Source: Bacillus sp. SD088
GTDB taxonomy: Bacteria; Bacillota; Bacilli; Bacillales; Bacillaceae_C
Assembly (NCBI RefSeq): GCF_017355205.1
Contig: NZ_JADIJK010000001.1
Coordinates: 393,626 to 457,625 of the forward strand
DNA: 64,000 nucleotides
Reading direction: 5' to 3'
Below the pieces are notes generated by a model that was given only the letters and a program-made list of their open reading frames with translations, made no database searches and was not told the DNA's origin. Positions 45,094 through 53,438 of this stretch are shown in pieces. Positions within the stretch are counted from its first letter, which is position 1. Every line of letters starts with the position of its first letter. A program made the position numbers and the translations under genes.

Positions 45094-46220
45094 CAGTCAT
45101 TCCCTCCATTTCCGTTCATATCGGCTAGACCACGAATCATACTTGATCTTGTGACAAGTCCAACCAACTTCCCATCATCTACTACCGGAATAGCACTCGA
45201 ATGACTCTCGGTAAATATTTCTGCTACATCTGTTAGAATCGCATCAGGCGTTAATGTTCTGACATTTGACTTCATAATATCGGAGACAATTAAATCTTCA
45301 TTTCGATAATTCTCTTTTAAGGATTCAAGTGTCGCAACCCCATAAAATTGTTTCGCTTTATCTGTTATAAATAAATTATCTACGCGTTTTTCTCTCATTA
45401 TATGAAGAGCGGAGGCAAGGCCTCGGTTTGGTGAAGCAGTTACGACTTTTGTATACATCATATCGCTTGCTGTCGGCAACGTGATTCCTTGGTTTAGGCG
45501 TTCTTCTCCAATAAATCCTTTGACAAAATCATTGCCAGGACGTCTTAGAATTCTCTCTGGAGTATCTACTTGAACAACTTCTCCATCTTTCATAATGACA
45601 ATTCGATTGGCAATTTTAATCGCTTCATCCATATCATGTGTTACAAAGACAATCGTCTTTTGAATTTCTTCTTGAAGATTGACAATATCGTCTTGAAGCT
45701 GCTCACGACTAATCGGATCCAATGCACTAAATGGCTCATCCATTAAAATAATATCCGGTTCCGCTGCTAAAGCCCGGATGACACCAATCCTCTGTTGCTG
45801 TCCACCACTTAATTCGGATGGATAGCGTTTTTTAAAGGTAGACGGATCTAAGCCAACAAGATCTAATAATTCATCCACTCGTTTTTTTGTTTTTTCTACA
45901 TCTGCTTTTTTCAACTTCGGGACAAGGGAGATATTCTGCTCAATCGTCATATGTGGGAACAAACCAATCTGCTGAATCACGTAGCCAATATTTCTGCGTA
46001 ATTCAACTGGATCGGCTTTCGCTGTATCTTCCCCGTTAATTAATATTCTGCCTGCTGAAGGCTCTGTTAAACGATTGATCATTCTCATTGTGGTTGTTTT
46101 TCCACAACCACTTGGCCCAATCAATGTAACAAGCTCTCCCTTTTCGACTTCTAAATTAATATTTTTAATGGCCACAAAGCCATCTTTATATTGCTTTTTT
46201 ACATTTTCGAATTTTATCAT
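45093..46220 (-). CDS. Osmoprotectant ABC importer ATPase with CBS pair (OpuCA type)
   Basis: A 375-residue cytoplasmic ATPase. Walker A GPSGCGKTTT, Q-loop YVIQQIGLF, signature LSGGQQQRIG, Walker B IILMDEPFSALD and switch VTHDMDEA are intact (residues about 30-195). Two CBS domains follow (about 250-370), which in OpuA-like systems sense ionic strength and gate transport. It feeds the permease encoded directly downstream. It starts 80 bases after the binding protein gene ends, and a terminator hairpin lies in that gap. Confidence 0.93.
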   Translation of the reverse strand: MIKFENVKKQYKDGFVAIKNINLEVEKGELVTLIGPSGCGKTTTMRMINRLTEPSAGRILINGEDTAKADPVELRRNIGYVIQQIGLFPHMTIEQNISLVPKLKKADVEKTKKRVDELLDLVGLDPSTFKKRYPSELSGGQQQRIGVIRALAAEPDIILMDEPFSALDPISREQLQDDIVNLQEEIQKTIVFVTHDMDEAIKIANRIVIMKDGEVVQVDTPERILRRPGNDFVKGFIGEERLNQGITLPTASDMMYTKVVTASPNRGLASALHIMREKRVDNLFITDKAKQFYGVATLESLKENYRNEDLIVSDIMKSNVRTLTPDAILTDVAEIFTESHSSAIPVVDDGKLVGLVTRSSMIRGLADMNGNGGND

Positions 46221-46256
46221 ATAAGTCTCCCCTCTATTCTGACTCTATCCATCCCG

Positions 46257-46287
46257 AAAAAGTTGTGCACCCTACTGGTACACAACT
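46257..46287 (-). terminator. Attenuating terminator inside the Opu-type operon
   Basis: On the minus strand AGTTGTGtACC faces GGGtgCACAACT and is followed by TTTTTC. It lies after the binding protein stop and before the ATPase gene. Read-through would give more message for the binding protein than for the ATPase and permease. Confidence 0.7.
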
Positions 46288-46299
46288 CGCATTATTTAA

Positions 46300-47208
46300 T
46301 TAATCAATTAGTCCTTCTTCTTTTAAAAATTCAACCGCCACATCCTCTGGTTCTTTATTCTCTAGATTGACTTGACCATTTAATTCCTGCATACGCTCAT
46401 CATCCAAGGTGTCCGCTAATTTATTTAATGTCTCTTCTAGATCAGGATTAGCGTCCAACACTGCTTGGCGAATAACCGGCGCAGCATAATAAGGTGGGAA
46501 GAATTTTTTATCATCTTCTAAAACGACCAAATTATATTGTTTAATCCTTGCATCGGATGAAAAGGCCGTTATCACATCAATCTCCGCATCTTTTGCCGCT
46601 AAATACATTAAATCTGGGTCAATATTGACTTGTTTGGCAAACTCAGTATCATATTCTGCGATGAGGGCATCGTAGCCATCTCCTCTTTCAAAGAACTCGG
46701 GATCAGCTCCAAAGGAGAGGTCAGATGCATGTTCCGCTAAATCAGAATAGGTTTTGATATCTAGTTCTTTAGCCAATTCCTCTCTTACTGCCAAAGCATA
46801 TGTGTTATTAAAACCAAGTGGTTCTAACCAATTAGTGTTAAATTCCTCCGCATACCCTTTTTTCGTTTCATCATACACTTCATCAGGACTCATACCTGGT
46901 TTGTATTCCTGATCCAAAACATTTAAGTAACCCGTCCCGGTATATTCAACGTATAGATCAATATCGCCTTTCTTCATTGCCTCTTGAATGACGAATACCC
47001 CTCCTAGAGCATCTTTTATTTCAACCTCTAGATCTGTATTCGCCTTAAGATATTCTGCCAGCATGTGGGTTATAATAATCTGCTCCGTAAACTCTTTTCC
47101 AGAGACAACAATTTTTCCTGCTTCCGCTTTGTCAGCGCCACCATTGCCACAAGCAGCCAAAATAAGTAACAAAACGCTGAACATCGAAATCGATACTAGC
47201 TTTTTCAT
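46300..47208 (-). CDS. Osmoprotectant-binding lipoprotein (OpuBC/OpuCC type)
   Basis: A 302-residue lipoprotein with lipobox LILAAC (Cys20). Blocks VVSGKEFTEQIIITHMLAEYL, GGVFVIQEAMKKGDIDLYVEYTGTGYLNVL, FGADPEFFERGDGYDAL and DARIKQYNLVVLEDDKKFFPPYYAAPVIR are those of glycine betaine/choline/carnitine binding proteins of the Opu group; the YVEYTGT block helps form the aromatic cage. ATG 47208 is the start because GGAGG lies 11 bases upstream; ATG 47226 precedes that site. It is the first gene of the operon. Confidence 0.92.
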   Translation of the reverse strand: MKKLVSISMFSVLLLILAACGNGGADKAEAGKIVVSGKEFTEQIIITHMLAEYLKANTDLEVEIKDALGGVFVIQEAMKKGDIDLYVEYTGTGYLNVLDQEYKPGMSPDEVYDETKKGYAEEFNTNWLEPLGFNNTYALAVREELAKELDIKTYSDLAEHASDLSFGADPEFFERGDGYDALIAEYDTEFAKQVNIDPDLMYLAAKDAEIDVITAFSSDARIKQYNLVVLEDDKKFFPPYYAAPVIRQAVLDANPDLEETLNKLADTLDDERMQELNGQVNLENKEPEDVAVEFLKEEGLID

Positions 47209-47892
47209 ATTTCTTAAAACCTCCATAATATTTTTTACCTTTTATCCTAGAAAAGTCTGTACTAATTGGTTTCCGAATATATTATCTGATTTTTCAGTAT
47301 TATTTTGTGATGTTTGTACATATGTTCTGTTTAATCAATATAATGTCAATGTAAGAAATGATTTATTGTGAATAATTTCACAAATGGCATTGGACGACTC
47401 TTCTCCGGATTTTTTACCATTATTTTTAAGACGTTTTATAAAATTTCAGCCGGTCATTACGAATGTTGGATGGCTTGAAGGATTTTGATCGATAGAAGTG
47501 GACGAACGGAGTATATGTTATAAAAATCCCAGCGTTCTTATGAACTTGCCACACACACACCTACTTATCAAAGATATTTCTTGAATTGAGCTCCTTAGAT
47601 TGTCCACATATCTTGTGAAATTGGAAGCAGGCGCAAATAAAGATACGTCTAACAAAGGTAATGTCTTCTATTATATAGTTTTACCAAAGTTTCTACAATT
47701 CTCTTAATACGGCTTATCTATCTATTATACTCCAATACTCGGATTGAGCCGATATCATGGGTGAAGTTCCTCATAAGTTCGACCATATCCTCCATAATAC
47801 GAACAAATACTTGAACACTATTCTTAATACCCGATATTTAAAAACATAAACATTGACCGCTTGCATCCTAATCGGTATTGTATGATTATAGA
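47209..47892. other. Gap of about 680 bases with no recognised feature
   Basis: The region is A+T-rich and has stop codons in all frames at short intervals. It must hold the promoter of the Opu-type operon at its left end, but I cannot pick one with confidence. A 25-codon minus-strand frame near 47720-47795 has no ribosome site and no recognisable product. Decayed coding sequence is possible. Confidence 0.4.
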
Positions 47893-47946
47893 TAAATTGA
47901 AACTTCATTAGTGTGGATATTACTGCCCGTTAAAGCGGGAAAAAGT
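47893..47946 (+). repeat. Shortened copy of structured repeat family R4
   Basis: GATAAATTGAAACTTCATTAGTG joins directly to GGATATTACTGCCCGTTAA and then GCGGGAAAAAG. The outer parts match the left and right ends of the element at 16436-16600, while the two large stems between them (about 110 bases) are absent. It ends 16 bases before the aldo/keto reductase start, directly next to the ribosome site. Confidence 0.7.
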
Positions 47947-47962
47947 AGAGGAGGAGAAGGAA

Positions 47963-48889
47963 TTGAAATACTTTCCAATAAAGGGCACAAGTTTAAACGT
48001 TTCCAATATTGTGATGGGAAATATGCGCATCAACCAACGAACAAAAGCTGAGATTGAACAGTTGATTCGCACAGCTATGGAGGAAGGTATTAATTTCTTT
48101 GACCACGCGGATATTTATGGTGGAGGAGAATGTGAGACCTTATTTGCTGATGCCATCCAAATGAATTCAAGTATAAGAGAAAAGATACTTTTGCAAAGCA
48201 AGTGTGGAATTAACAGTAAAGATAATTATTATGATTTTTCCAAAGAACATATTCTCGCATCTGTTGATGGCATATTAAAAAGACTAAAAACCGATTATTT
48301 AGATCTTTTGCTCTTACATCGCCCCGATCCCTTAATGGAGCCAGAAGAAGTTGCGGAAGCATTTGATCAATTGCACAATAGTGGTAAAGTACGCTATTTT
48401 GGGGTATCGAATCACAATCCTGCGCAAATTGAGTTACTTCAAAATTATGTATCCCATAAATTAGTGGTAAACCAATTGCAGCTTAGTGTTGCTCAGTCTG
48501 CATTAATTGATTCTGGCATTGCTTTAAACATGCCTGTAGATCAATCGATCAATCGTGATAGCAGTACATTAGAGTATTGTCGTTTAAAAGATATCACAAT
48601 CCAAGCGTGGTCTCCATACCAAAGTGGATTCTTTGCAGGGCCATTTCTAGGTGATTTAGAAAAGTTTCCGAAATTAAATCAGGAAATCGATGAATTAGCT
48701 GAAAAATATAGTGTTACCAATACCGCCATCGCAGCTGCTTGGATTACACGCCATCCAGCTAATATTCAAGTTGTACTTGGAACAACTACACCTCAACGGA
48801 TAAAAGATGCCTGCGCTGGTTCAGAAATCGATTTAACAAGAAAAGAATGGTATGACCTTTATAAAGCAGCTGGCCATATCGTTCCTTAA
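47963..48889 (+). CDS. Aldo/keto reductase, YdhF type
   Basis: A 308-residue TIM-barrel oxidoreductase. The catalytic tetrad is visible: FFDHADIYGGGE with Asp and Tyr, LLLQSKCGI with Lys, and DLLLLHRPDP with His. VVNQLQLSV, TIQAWSPYQSGFF and the NADPH-site region IAAAWITRHPANIQVVLGTTTPQRIKDA follow. It reduces aldehydes or ketoses with NADPH. The start is a TTG seven bases after a strong GAGGAGGAG. A shortened structured repeat lies immediately upstream and a terminator downstream, so it is a single-gene unit. Confidence 0.9.
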   Translation: MKYFPIKGTSLNVSNIVMGNMRINQRTKAEIEQLIRTAMEEGINFFDHADIYGGGECETLFADAIQMNSSIREKILLQSKCGINSKDNYYDFSKEHILASVDGILKRLKTDYLDLLLLHRPDPLMEPEEVAEAFDQLHNSGKVRYFGVSNHNPAQIELLQNYVSHKLVVNQLQLSVAQSALIDSGIALNMPVDQSINRDSSTLEYCRLKDITIQAWSPYQSGFFAGPFLGDLEKFPKLNQEIDELAEKYSVTNTAIAAAWITRHPANIQVVLGTTTPQRIKDACAGSEIDLTRKEWYDLYKAAGHIVP

Positions 48890-48898
48890 GTTTTACAT

Positions 48899-48932
48899 AC
48901 TCTCTTCCTTGCTTTTAGGGGGAGAGTTTTTT
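48899..48932 (+). terminator. Terminator of the aldo/keto reductase gene
   Basis: ACTCTCTTCC at 48899 pairs with GGGGGAGAGT ending at 48927, followed by TTTTT. The loop is nine bases. Confidence 0.75.
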
Positions 48933-49145
48933 GATTTCTATTGTGCCCCTCCCATGAAAAGCATCCTCCACCTCTAGCACGATAAATTCCCAAGCCACAC
49001 TCGACCAATTTAAATCTTTTTAGATTATGCAGCTAATTGTGCATTTTCCATTCCCACTTTCGAAAACTCCTATAAAATGGCTTATCCTAGGTGTATAATT
49101 AAGAAAGGATGACTCGCTTCGAATATTTAAAGGTGGTGATTCACC

Positions 49146-49844
49146 ATGTTAAGTTCGGTACAACTTTGCTCTCCCTCATTACTCCATATGCTTCAGTCTA
49201 TCGTCCTCCAAGAAAAGAAATTGAGGAAGGGAGAATATGCTTTTCAAGAAGGTGATCAAGCTGACTTTCTTTTTATGATCCATTCAGGTAAAGTTCAGAT
49301 TGGCAAAATTACCCCAGATGGACGTGAAATTACCTTTCGAATCTGTAAACCTGGAGATTTCATTTGTGAGATTCCTCTCTTCAGTGACCCTGCTCCCTTT
49401 ACGGTCTATGCAAAGATGCTAGAAACTGGGACCATCCAAATAATTTCTAAAGAAGACTTGGAAGAACAACTGATTCTTCAGCCTCATTTAAGCATTGAAA
49501 TGCTTAAATTAATGAATATACAAAACCAGCAAAATCAATCTAAATTTCGTGACTTAGTTTTACATGGAAAAAAAGGGGCGTTGTACTCTACGCTTATTCG
49601 TTTAACAAATAGCTATGGTATTGAGCAGGAGGATGGAATTCTGATTGACCTCTCTCTAACAAATCAAGAACTCGCTAACTTTTGCGGTATGACGCGTGAG
49701 GTTGTCAATCGGCTCTTAAACGAGTTGAAAAAGGAGAAGAGATTGGCAATCGTTGACGGATATATTGTGATTTATGACCTTCCCTATTTAAAACAGGAAA
49801 TTCATTGTGAAAATTGCCCTATTGAGATTTGTAATATTTTTTAA
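49146..49844 (+). CDS. fnr: Oxygen-sensing regulator Fnr (C-terminal iron-sulphur type)
   Basis: A 232-residue Crp/Fnr-family regulator. The cyclic-nucleotide-like sensor fold spans about residues 20-125 (GEYAFQEGDQADFLFMIHSGKVQIGKITPDGREITFRI), and the helix-turn-helix spans about 165-205 (LTNQELANFCGMTREVVNRLLNELKKE). The C-terminus HCENCPIEICNIF holds Cys221, Cys224 and Cys229, a CX2CX4C pattern with the same spacing as in B. subtilis Fnr, where these cysteines hold a 4Fe-4S cluster. It should activate genes under low oxygen. A matching Fnr box lies 108 bases past its stop, in front of the oxidase genes. I see no such box before fnr itself. Confidence 0.93.
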   Translation: MLSSVQLCSPSLLHMLQSIVLQEKKLRKGEYAFQEGDQADFLFMIHSGKVQIGKITPDGREITFRICKPGDFICEIPLFSDPAPFTVYAKMLETGTIQIISKEDLEEQLILQPHLSIEMLKLMNIQNQQNQSKFRDLVLHGKKGALYSTLIRLTNSYGIEQEDGILIDLSLTNQELANFCGMTREVVNRLLNELKKEKRLAIVDGYIVIYDLPYLKQEIHCENCPIEICNIF

Positions 49845-49878
49845 TGACTTCATCATTATCGGTGCTTAATTTTTTAGT

Positions 49879-49916
49879 CCGACAATCAGTAAATCCTGAT
49901 TGTCGGGCTTTTTTTG
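49879..49916 (+). terminator. Intrinsic terminator of fnr
   Basis: CCGACAATCA pairs with TGATTGTCGG across eight bases and is followed by GCTTTTTTT. It separates fnr from the Fnr box and the oxidase genes, so these need their own promoter. Confidence 0.88.
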
Positions 49917-49951
49917 TCTATTTCTTGAAATCTCTCTTCCTGACAGGAAGT

Positions 49952-49995
49952 TGTGACTTTTATCACAGACTGGATATACCGATTACAACTACATT
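49952..49995 (+). promoter_or_regulatory. Fnr box and candidate promoter of the oxidase genes
   Basis: TGTGA-cTTTTa-TCACA at 49952-49967 is a perfect TGTGAN6TCACA palindrome, the Fnr site of Bacillus. TACATT at 49990-49995 fits a -10 element. A start near 50002 would put the centre of the box at about -42, the usual spacing for direct activation by Fnr; no -35 element is needed. The next gene starts at 50031. Confidence 0.78.
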
Positions 49996-50030
49996 TAGAC
50001 TAAACGATCATGGATGGAGGTAAGTGGAAA

Positions 50031-50153
50031 TTGGACAAAAAAAGGAGTCATTCGGGACCTAATTTAAAAGGAACACTTATAAGCGTGTTTGTTGTCGGCA
50101 TTATTATTTGCGTGATGTGGATCGCTGTATATGGGTTATATATTTCCAGGTAA
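50031..50153 (+). CDS. Cytochrome c oxidase subunit IIa (small subunit of ba3 oxidase)
   Basis: A 40-residue peptide with a charged N-terminus (MDKKRSHSGPNLKGT) and one membrane span (LISVFVVGIIICVMWIAVYGLYI). This matches subunit 2A of ba3-type oxidases, which fills the place of the first membrane helix missing from subunit II. The start is a TTG ten bases after GGAGG. An in-frame ATG at 50010 lies upstream of that ribosome site. It is the first gene after the Fnr box and precedes subunit II by 75 bases. Confidence 0.85.
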   Translation: MDKKRSHSGPNLKGTLISVFVVGIIICVMWIAVYGLYISR

Positions 50154-50228
50154 AGCCAACATCAAGTCTCTAGATATAAATTTGGTGAAAATGAACGTCT
50201 TTAAAAATTTTAGAAAGTAGGTGGAATC

Positions 50229-50702
50229 ATGCATTTGCATAAATATGAGAAAATATGGCTTGGTTTCGGCATTATATCGCTTATTATTTTTTTAAGTATT
50301 GTTGGTGTCACTGCTTTTGCACATGGACATACGCCTGCGGGTGGAATGGATGTTATTGATCCCGAAAAGGTGGATGAAACGGCCCCTTTTGATAAGCCAG
50401 GTGTGAAGCAGATTGATAAGGATACGTATGAAGTCGTGATTGTCGCTCAAGCTTTTAGCTATAGCCCCGCTAAGATACGGGTTCCTGTAGACAAAGAAAT
50501 TATCTTTACATCCACAAGTAAGGATGTCGTTCATAGTTTTACGATTGAAGAAACAAAGGTCAATATGATGGTGGTGCCTGGACGTATTACACATAAAAGT
50601 TACACTTTTGACAAACCTGGAAGTTATTTAGTGATCTGTAACGAATATTGTGGCACAGGGCATCATTTTATGCAGACAGAGATTGAGGTGTATGAACCAT
50701 GA
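50229..50702 (+). CDS. ba3-type cytochrome c oxidase subunit II
   Basis: A 157-residue protein with one N-terminal membrane span (about residues 10-34) and an external cupredoxin domain. The CuA site is complete: HSFTIEETKVNMMVVPG with the first His, then CNEYCGTGHHFM, which holds the two Cys and the last His and Met. It takes electrons from cytochrome c and passes them to subunit I. It overlaps the subunit I gene by four bases (ATGA). The Bacillus/Geobacillus gene is often called cbaB. Confidence 0.93.
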   Translation: MHLHKYEKIWLGFGIISLIIFLSIVGVTAFAHGHTPAGGMDVIDPEKVDETAPFDKPGVKQIDKDTYEVVIVAQAFSYSPAKIRVPVDKEIIFTSTSKDVVHSFTIEETKVNMMVVPGRITHKSYTFDKPGSYLVICNEYCGTGHHFMQTEIEVYEP

Positions 50703-52351
50703 TAGGAATACAGGATCGAAGACTGGCCGTATCTATTATTATTGTCGCTTATATCGCTTTTCTTATTGGAACATTTTGCGGTCTTTTACAAGTTTTTGTT
50801 CGTAATGATGCATTGGACTTACCAGCTTGGCTCGATTATTATCAAATCCTCACAGCGCACGGCGTATTATTAGCACTTATCTATACAACCTTTTTTATTT
50901 TCGCTTTTCTTATTTCTGGTATGAGCAAGTCATTGGGGAACTTCGGACCAAAAGTTTGTCGCACTTTATGGATAGGATTTATTGTCACAACGATTGGCAC
51001 AATCCTTGCGACAGTATTGATTATTTCTGGCAAAGCCTCTGTGCTCTATACATTCTATGCACCTTTAAAAGCAAGTGGTTGGTTTTATATTGGGCTTGCG
51101 CTTTGGGTCATTGGAACTTGGATTAGTTGTTTTGCTTTGGTTGGCCACTACATCGCCTGGAAAAACAGCCACAAAGGTGAAGTAAGTCCACTTTTTGCTT
51201 ATATGACAATTACAACGATTATTCTTTGGATTATTGCTTGTCTCGGTGTTGTAGCAACTGTTGTGTTCCAATACATCCCATGGGCTTTTGGTTGGGTCGA
51301 TACGATTAATGTTGAATTAAGTCGCTCGCTGTTTTGGTATTTTGGGCATCCGCTTGTTTACTTTTGGCTTTTGCCTGCTTATATGGCTTGGTATGTTGTG
51401 ATACCAAAATTAGTAGGAACGAAAGTATTTAGTGATTCCTTAGCTCGTTTGGCGTTTGTACTTTTTATTCTATTTTCCTTTCCAGTTGGATTTCATCACC
51501 AATTAACAGAGCCGGGAATCTCTAGCTTTTGGAAATTTCTTCAGGTTGTTTTAACGTTTATGGTGATTATTCCATCGCTTATGACGGCATTTTCAATGTT
51601 TGCCACCTTTGAGATATCAGGAAGGAAGAAGGGCGGTTCCGGGCTTTTCGGATGGTTCACCAAGTTACCGTGGAAAGATGTGCGTTTTACATCGATCTTT
51701 ATCGCTATGCTATTCTTTATCCCCGGGGGTGCCGGGGGAATTATTAATGCAAGCTTTCAACTAAATGAGCTTGTTCATAATACGCTTTGGATTGTTGGAC
51801 ACTTCCATATTACTGTTGGAGCGCCCGTTGCCATGACCTTTATGGGAATAACATTTTGGTTGATCCCCCATTTAACAGGCCGAAAATTAACAAAGTCTAT
51901 TCAAAAGCTCGCCTTTATCCAAATTATTTCTTGGTCGGTTGGCATGTTGTTGATGTCTACTGCCCAGCATATTCTCGGACTCCTTGGCGCACCTAGAAGA
52001 ACAGCTTATGCTGGTTACAACGGTCACCAAACAGCCATGCAGTGGTTTGATGGCATTCTATCGAATCACGTGACAATGGCGATTGGGGGCACCATATTAT
52101 TTTTATCTGCTATGTTGCTTATTTATATTGTGTGCAACCTGTTATTTTTTGCTCCTTCCGCCCAAAAGCCTGCAGATATGACTGAATTTCCTTTGGCGGA
52201 AAGCGACACTTCCCATACACCGAAATTCTTGGAAAACTGGTGGCTTTGGATTGGCATCGCTGTGCTATTAATTGTGCTGGCTTATGCCTTCCCGCTTGCG
52301 GATATGATCCATCATTCACCCCCTGGTTCAAAAGGACAAATCACATGGTAG
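50699..52351 (+). CDS. ba3-type cytochrome c oxidase subunit I
   Basis: A 550-residue membrane protein with about 13 spans. Haem and copper ligands can be seen: AHGVLLALIYT (low-spin haem His), FWYFGHPLVYFWLLPAYMAWYVV (CuB His and the adjacent Val-Tyr), FHHQLTEPG (CuB His pair), WIVGHFHITVGAP (two haem His). The class B (ba3) type is supported by the small size, the absent D-channel motif and the subunit IIa gene. It reduces oxygen to water and pumps protons; such oxidases usually have high oxygen affinity. Often called cbaA. It is followed within 14 bases by a 28-residue peptide gene. Confidence 0.94.
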   Translation: MIGIQDRRLAVSIIIVAYIAFLIGTFCGLLQVFVRNDALDLPAWLDYYQILTAHGVLLALIYTTFFIFAFLISGMSKSLGNFGPKVCRTLWIGFIVTTIGTILATVLIISGKASVLYTFYAPLKASGWFYIGLALWVIGTWISCFALVGHYIAWKNSHKGEVSPLFAYMTITTIILWIIACLGVVATVVFQYIPWAFGWVDTINVELSRSLFWYFGHPLVYFWLLPAYMAWYVVIPKLVGTKVFSDSLARLAFVLFILFSFPVGFHHQLTEPGISSFWKFLQVVLTFMVIIPSLMTAFSMFATFEISGRKKGGSGLFGWFTKLPWKDVRFTSIFIAMLFFIPGGAGGIINASFQLNELVHNTLWIVGHFHITVGAPVAMTFMGITFWLIPHLTGRKLTKSIQKLAFIQIISWSVGMLLMSTAQHILGLLGAPRRTAYAGYNGHQTAMQWFDGILSNHVTMAIGGTILFLSAMLLIYIVCNLLFFAPSAQKPADMTEFPLAESDTSHTPKFLENWWLWIGIAVLLIVLAYAFPLADMIHHSPPGSKGQITW

Positions 52352-52364
52352 GGAGTTGAGAAAA

Positions 52365-52451
52365 ATGTTTGTTATGACATTAGGTTTATTATTAGTATCT
52401 ACAGTCATGATCATTATGACTGTAGAGCTAAACACACCTGAAGAGGATTAG
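52365..52451 (+). CDS. 28-residue membrane peptide of the oxidase operon
   Basis: The frame MFVMTLGLLLVSTVMII to NTPEED encodes one hydrophobic span and an acidic tail. GGGAG lies nine bases before the ATG, and the gene follows the oxidase subunit I stop by 13 bases, ahead of the operon terminator. Position, length and topology suggest a small accessory subunit of the oxidase, comparable to tiny oxidase-associated peptides in other bacteria. I do not recognise a named family. Confidence 0.6.
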   Translation: MFVMTLGLLLVSTVMIIMTVELNTPEED

Positions 52452-52539
52452 AAAAGGAGCTCTAAGGAAGAACAATTCATTCCCTTAGCGGAGGGAAATA
52501 TCCAAAGAGTTAGACAAAACCAGAAGGCGAAGTATATTT

Positions 52540-52576
52540 ACCGAGCGATTTTTATGCGGCTAATCGTTCGGTTTTT
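52540..52576 (+). terminator. Intrinsic terminator of the oxidase operon
   Basis: ACCGAGCGAT pairs with ATCGTTCGGT across a 13-base loop and is followed by TTTTTC. Confidence 0.87.
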
Positions 52577-52619
52577 CTTTGATAAAAATACTTTTGCCCC
52601 GTCTCTTCCTTAACAACGA

Positions 52620-53267
52620 TCATTGCTCTGGTTCTGTTCGATATACATCTGGGAGGACCTTTTTAATTTCCTCTTCATTACTTTGCAAGGCTTCCATCCA
52701 AAGCTCAACTAGCTTGCTTCCATTAATTAATTCAATATCCAACGGTTCAGCATATTCTTTGGCCGCTTCCGTAAAGGCAGAGGTTGTAATGACATATCCG
52801 CCTACTGCTTGCTTTTTTACCATATTTGAATGGATCAAAGCAATCGGTTCAAAATCAACATCCTCTTTCCAACATTTCACCTGGCCAAGAAATAATCCAT
52901 CGTCCGTTTTATGCTTAAAATCAACCCCGAAATCTTGTCTAGATGGGAGGACATCAGTTTCTCCCCCTCTTGCTCTTTCAAAAATATCCGCCACAAAGTC
53001 TTCAAATATTAGGGGGTCCTCCTTAATAAATTGCTTTGTGTCATGAGGACCAGCTTCCTCGTCTTGTCCGTCATTTTCAGAAGAGTTTTCTTCCTCCAGC
53101 TTAAACCTTAAATAAAGTCCCATAGCCAATGTCCACTTTACCTCTTCACTTGAATGTAATTGCCGATTTATTAAATCCAATTCATAACGATTTCTCCGCT
53201 TAGCACGCTGAAAGTGAATATATGCAACCAATAAAAGGACTGCAATCACAACCTCTACGTAAACCAT
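52620..53267 (-). CDS. Membrane-anchored Mrr-like restriction endonuclease family protein
   Basis: A 215-residue protein with an N-terminal membrane span (YVEVVIAVLLLVAYIHF), a basic and acidic linker, and a C-terminal Mrr-type nuclease domain. The nuclease core is visible: FEDFVADIFERARGGETDVLPSRQDFGVDFKH with Glu and Asp, then FLGQVKCWKEDVDFEPI with QxK (the PD-(D/E)xK active site), and GGYVITTSAFTEAAKEYAEPLDIELINGSKLVEL. Members cleave modified or foreign DNA; those with membrane spans are poorly understood. ATG 53267 follows GGGAGG by nine bases. No methylase gene is nearby, consistent with a stand-alone enzyme. Confidence 0.87.
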   Translation of the reverse strand: MVYVEVVIAVLLLVAYIHFQRAKRRNRYELDLINRQLHSSEEVKWTLAMGLYLRFKLEEENSSENDGQDEEAGPHDTKQFIKEDPLIFEDFVADIFERARGGETDVLPSRQDFGVDFKHKTDDGLFLGQVKCWKEDVDFEPIALIHSNMVKKQAVGGYVITTSAFTEAAKEYAEPLDIELINGSKLVELWMEALQSNEEEIKKVLPDVYRTEPEQ

Positions 53268-53438
53268 TTGGCAATACCTCCCTACAACAGTTATCACCTT
53301 TTTTGGGTATCCTTATTCTTAAGACACCTTGTATCATTTGTAATCAAAATGAAATATTTTTAAATACTTTTTAACAATTAAACCAAATTTATTACAAAAT
53401 ATGGTAAAATGGGAATATAGGCTTTAGGGGGAATTTTT

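Noticed and set aside
47720..47795. Short minus-strand frame beginning MEDMVELMRN
   Set aside because: Only about 25 codons, no Shine-Dalgarno sequence, no recognisable family and no neighbouring gene to couple with.
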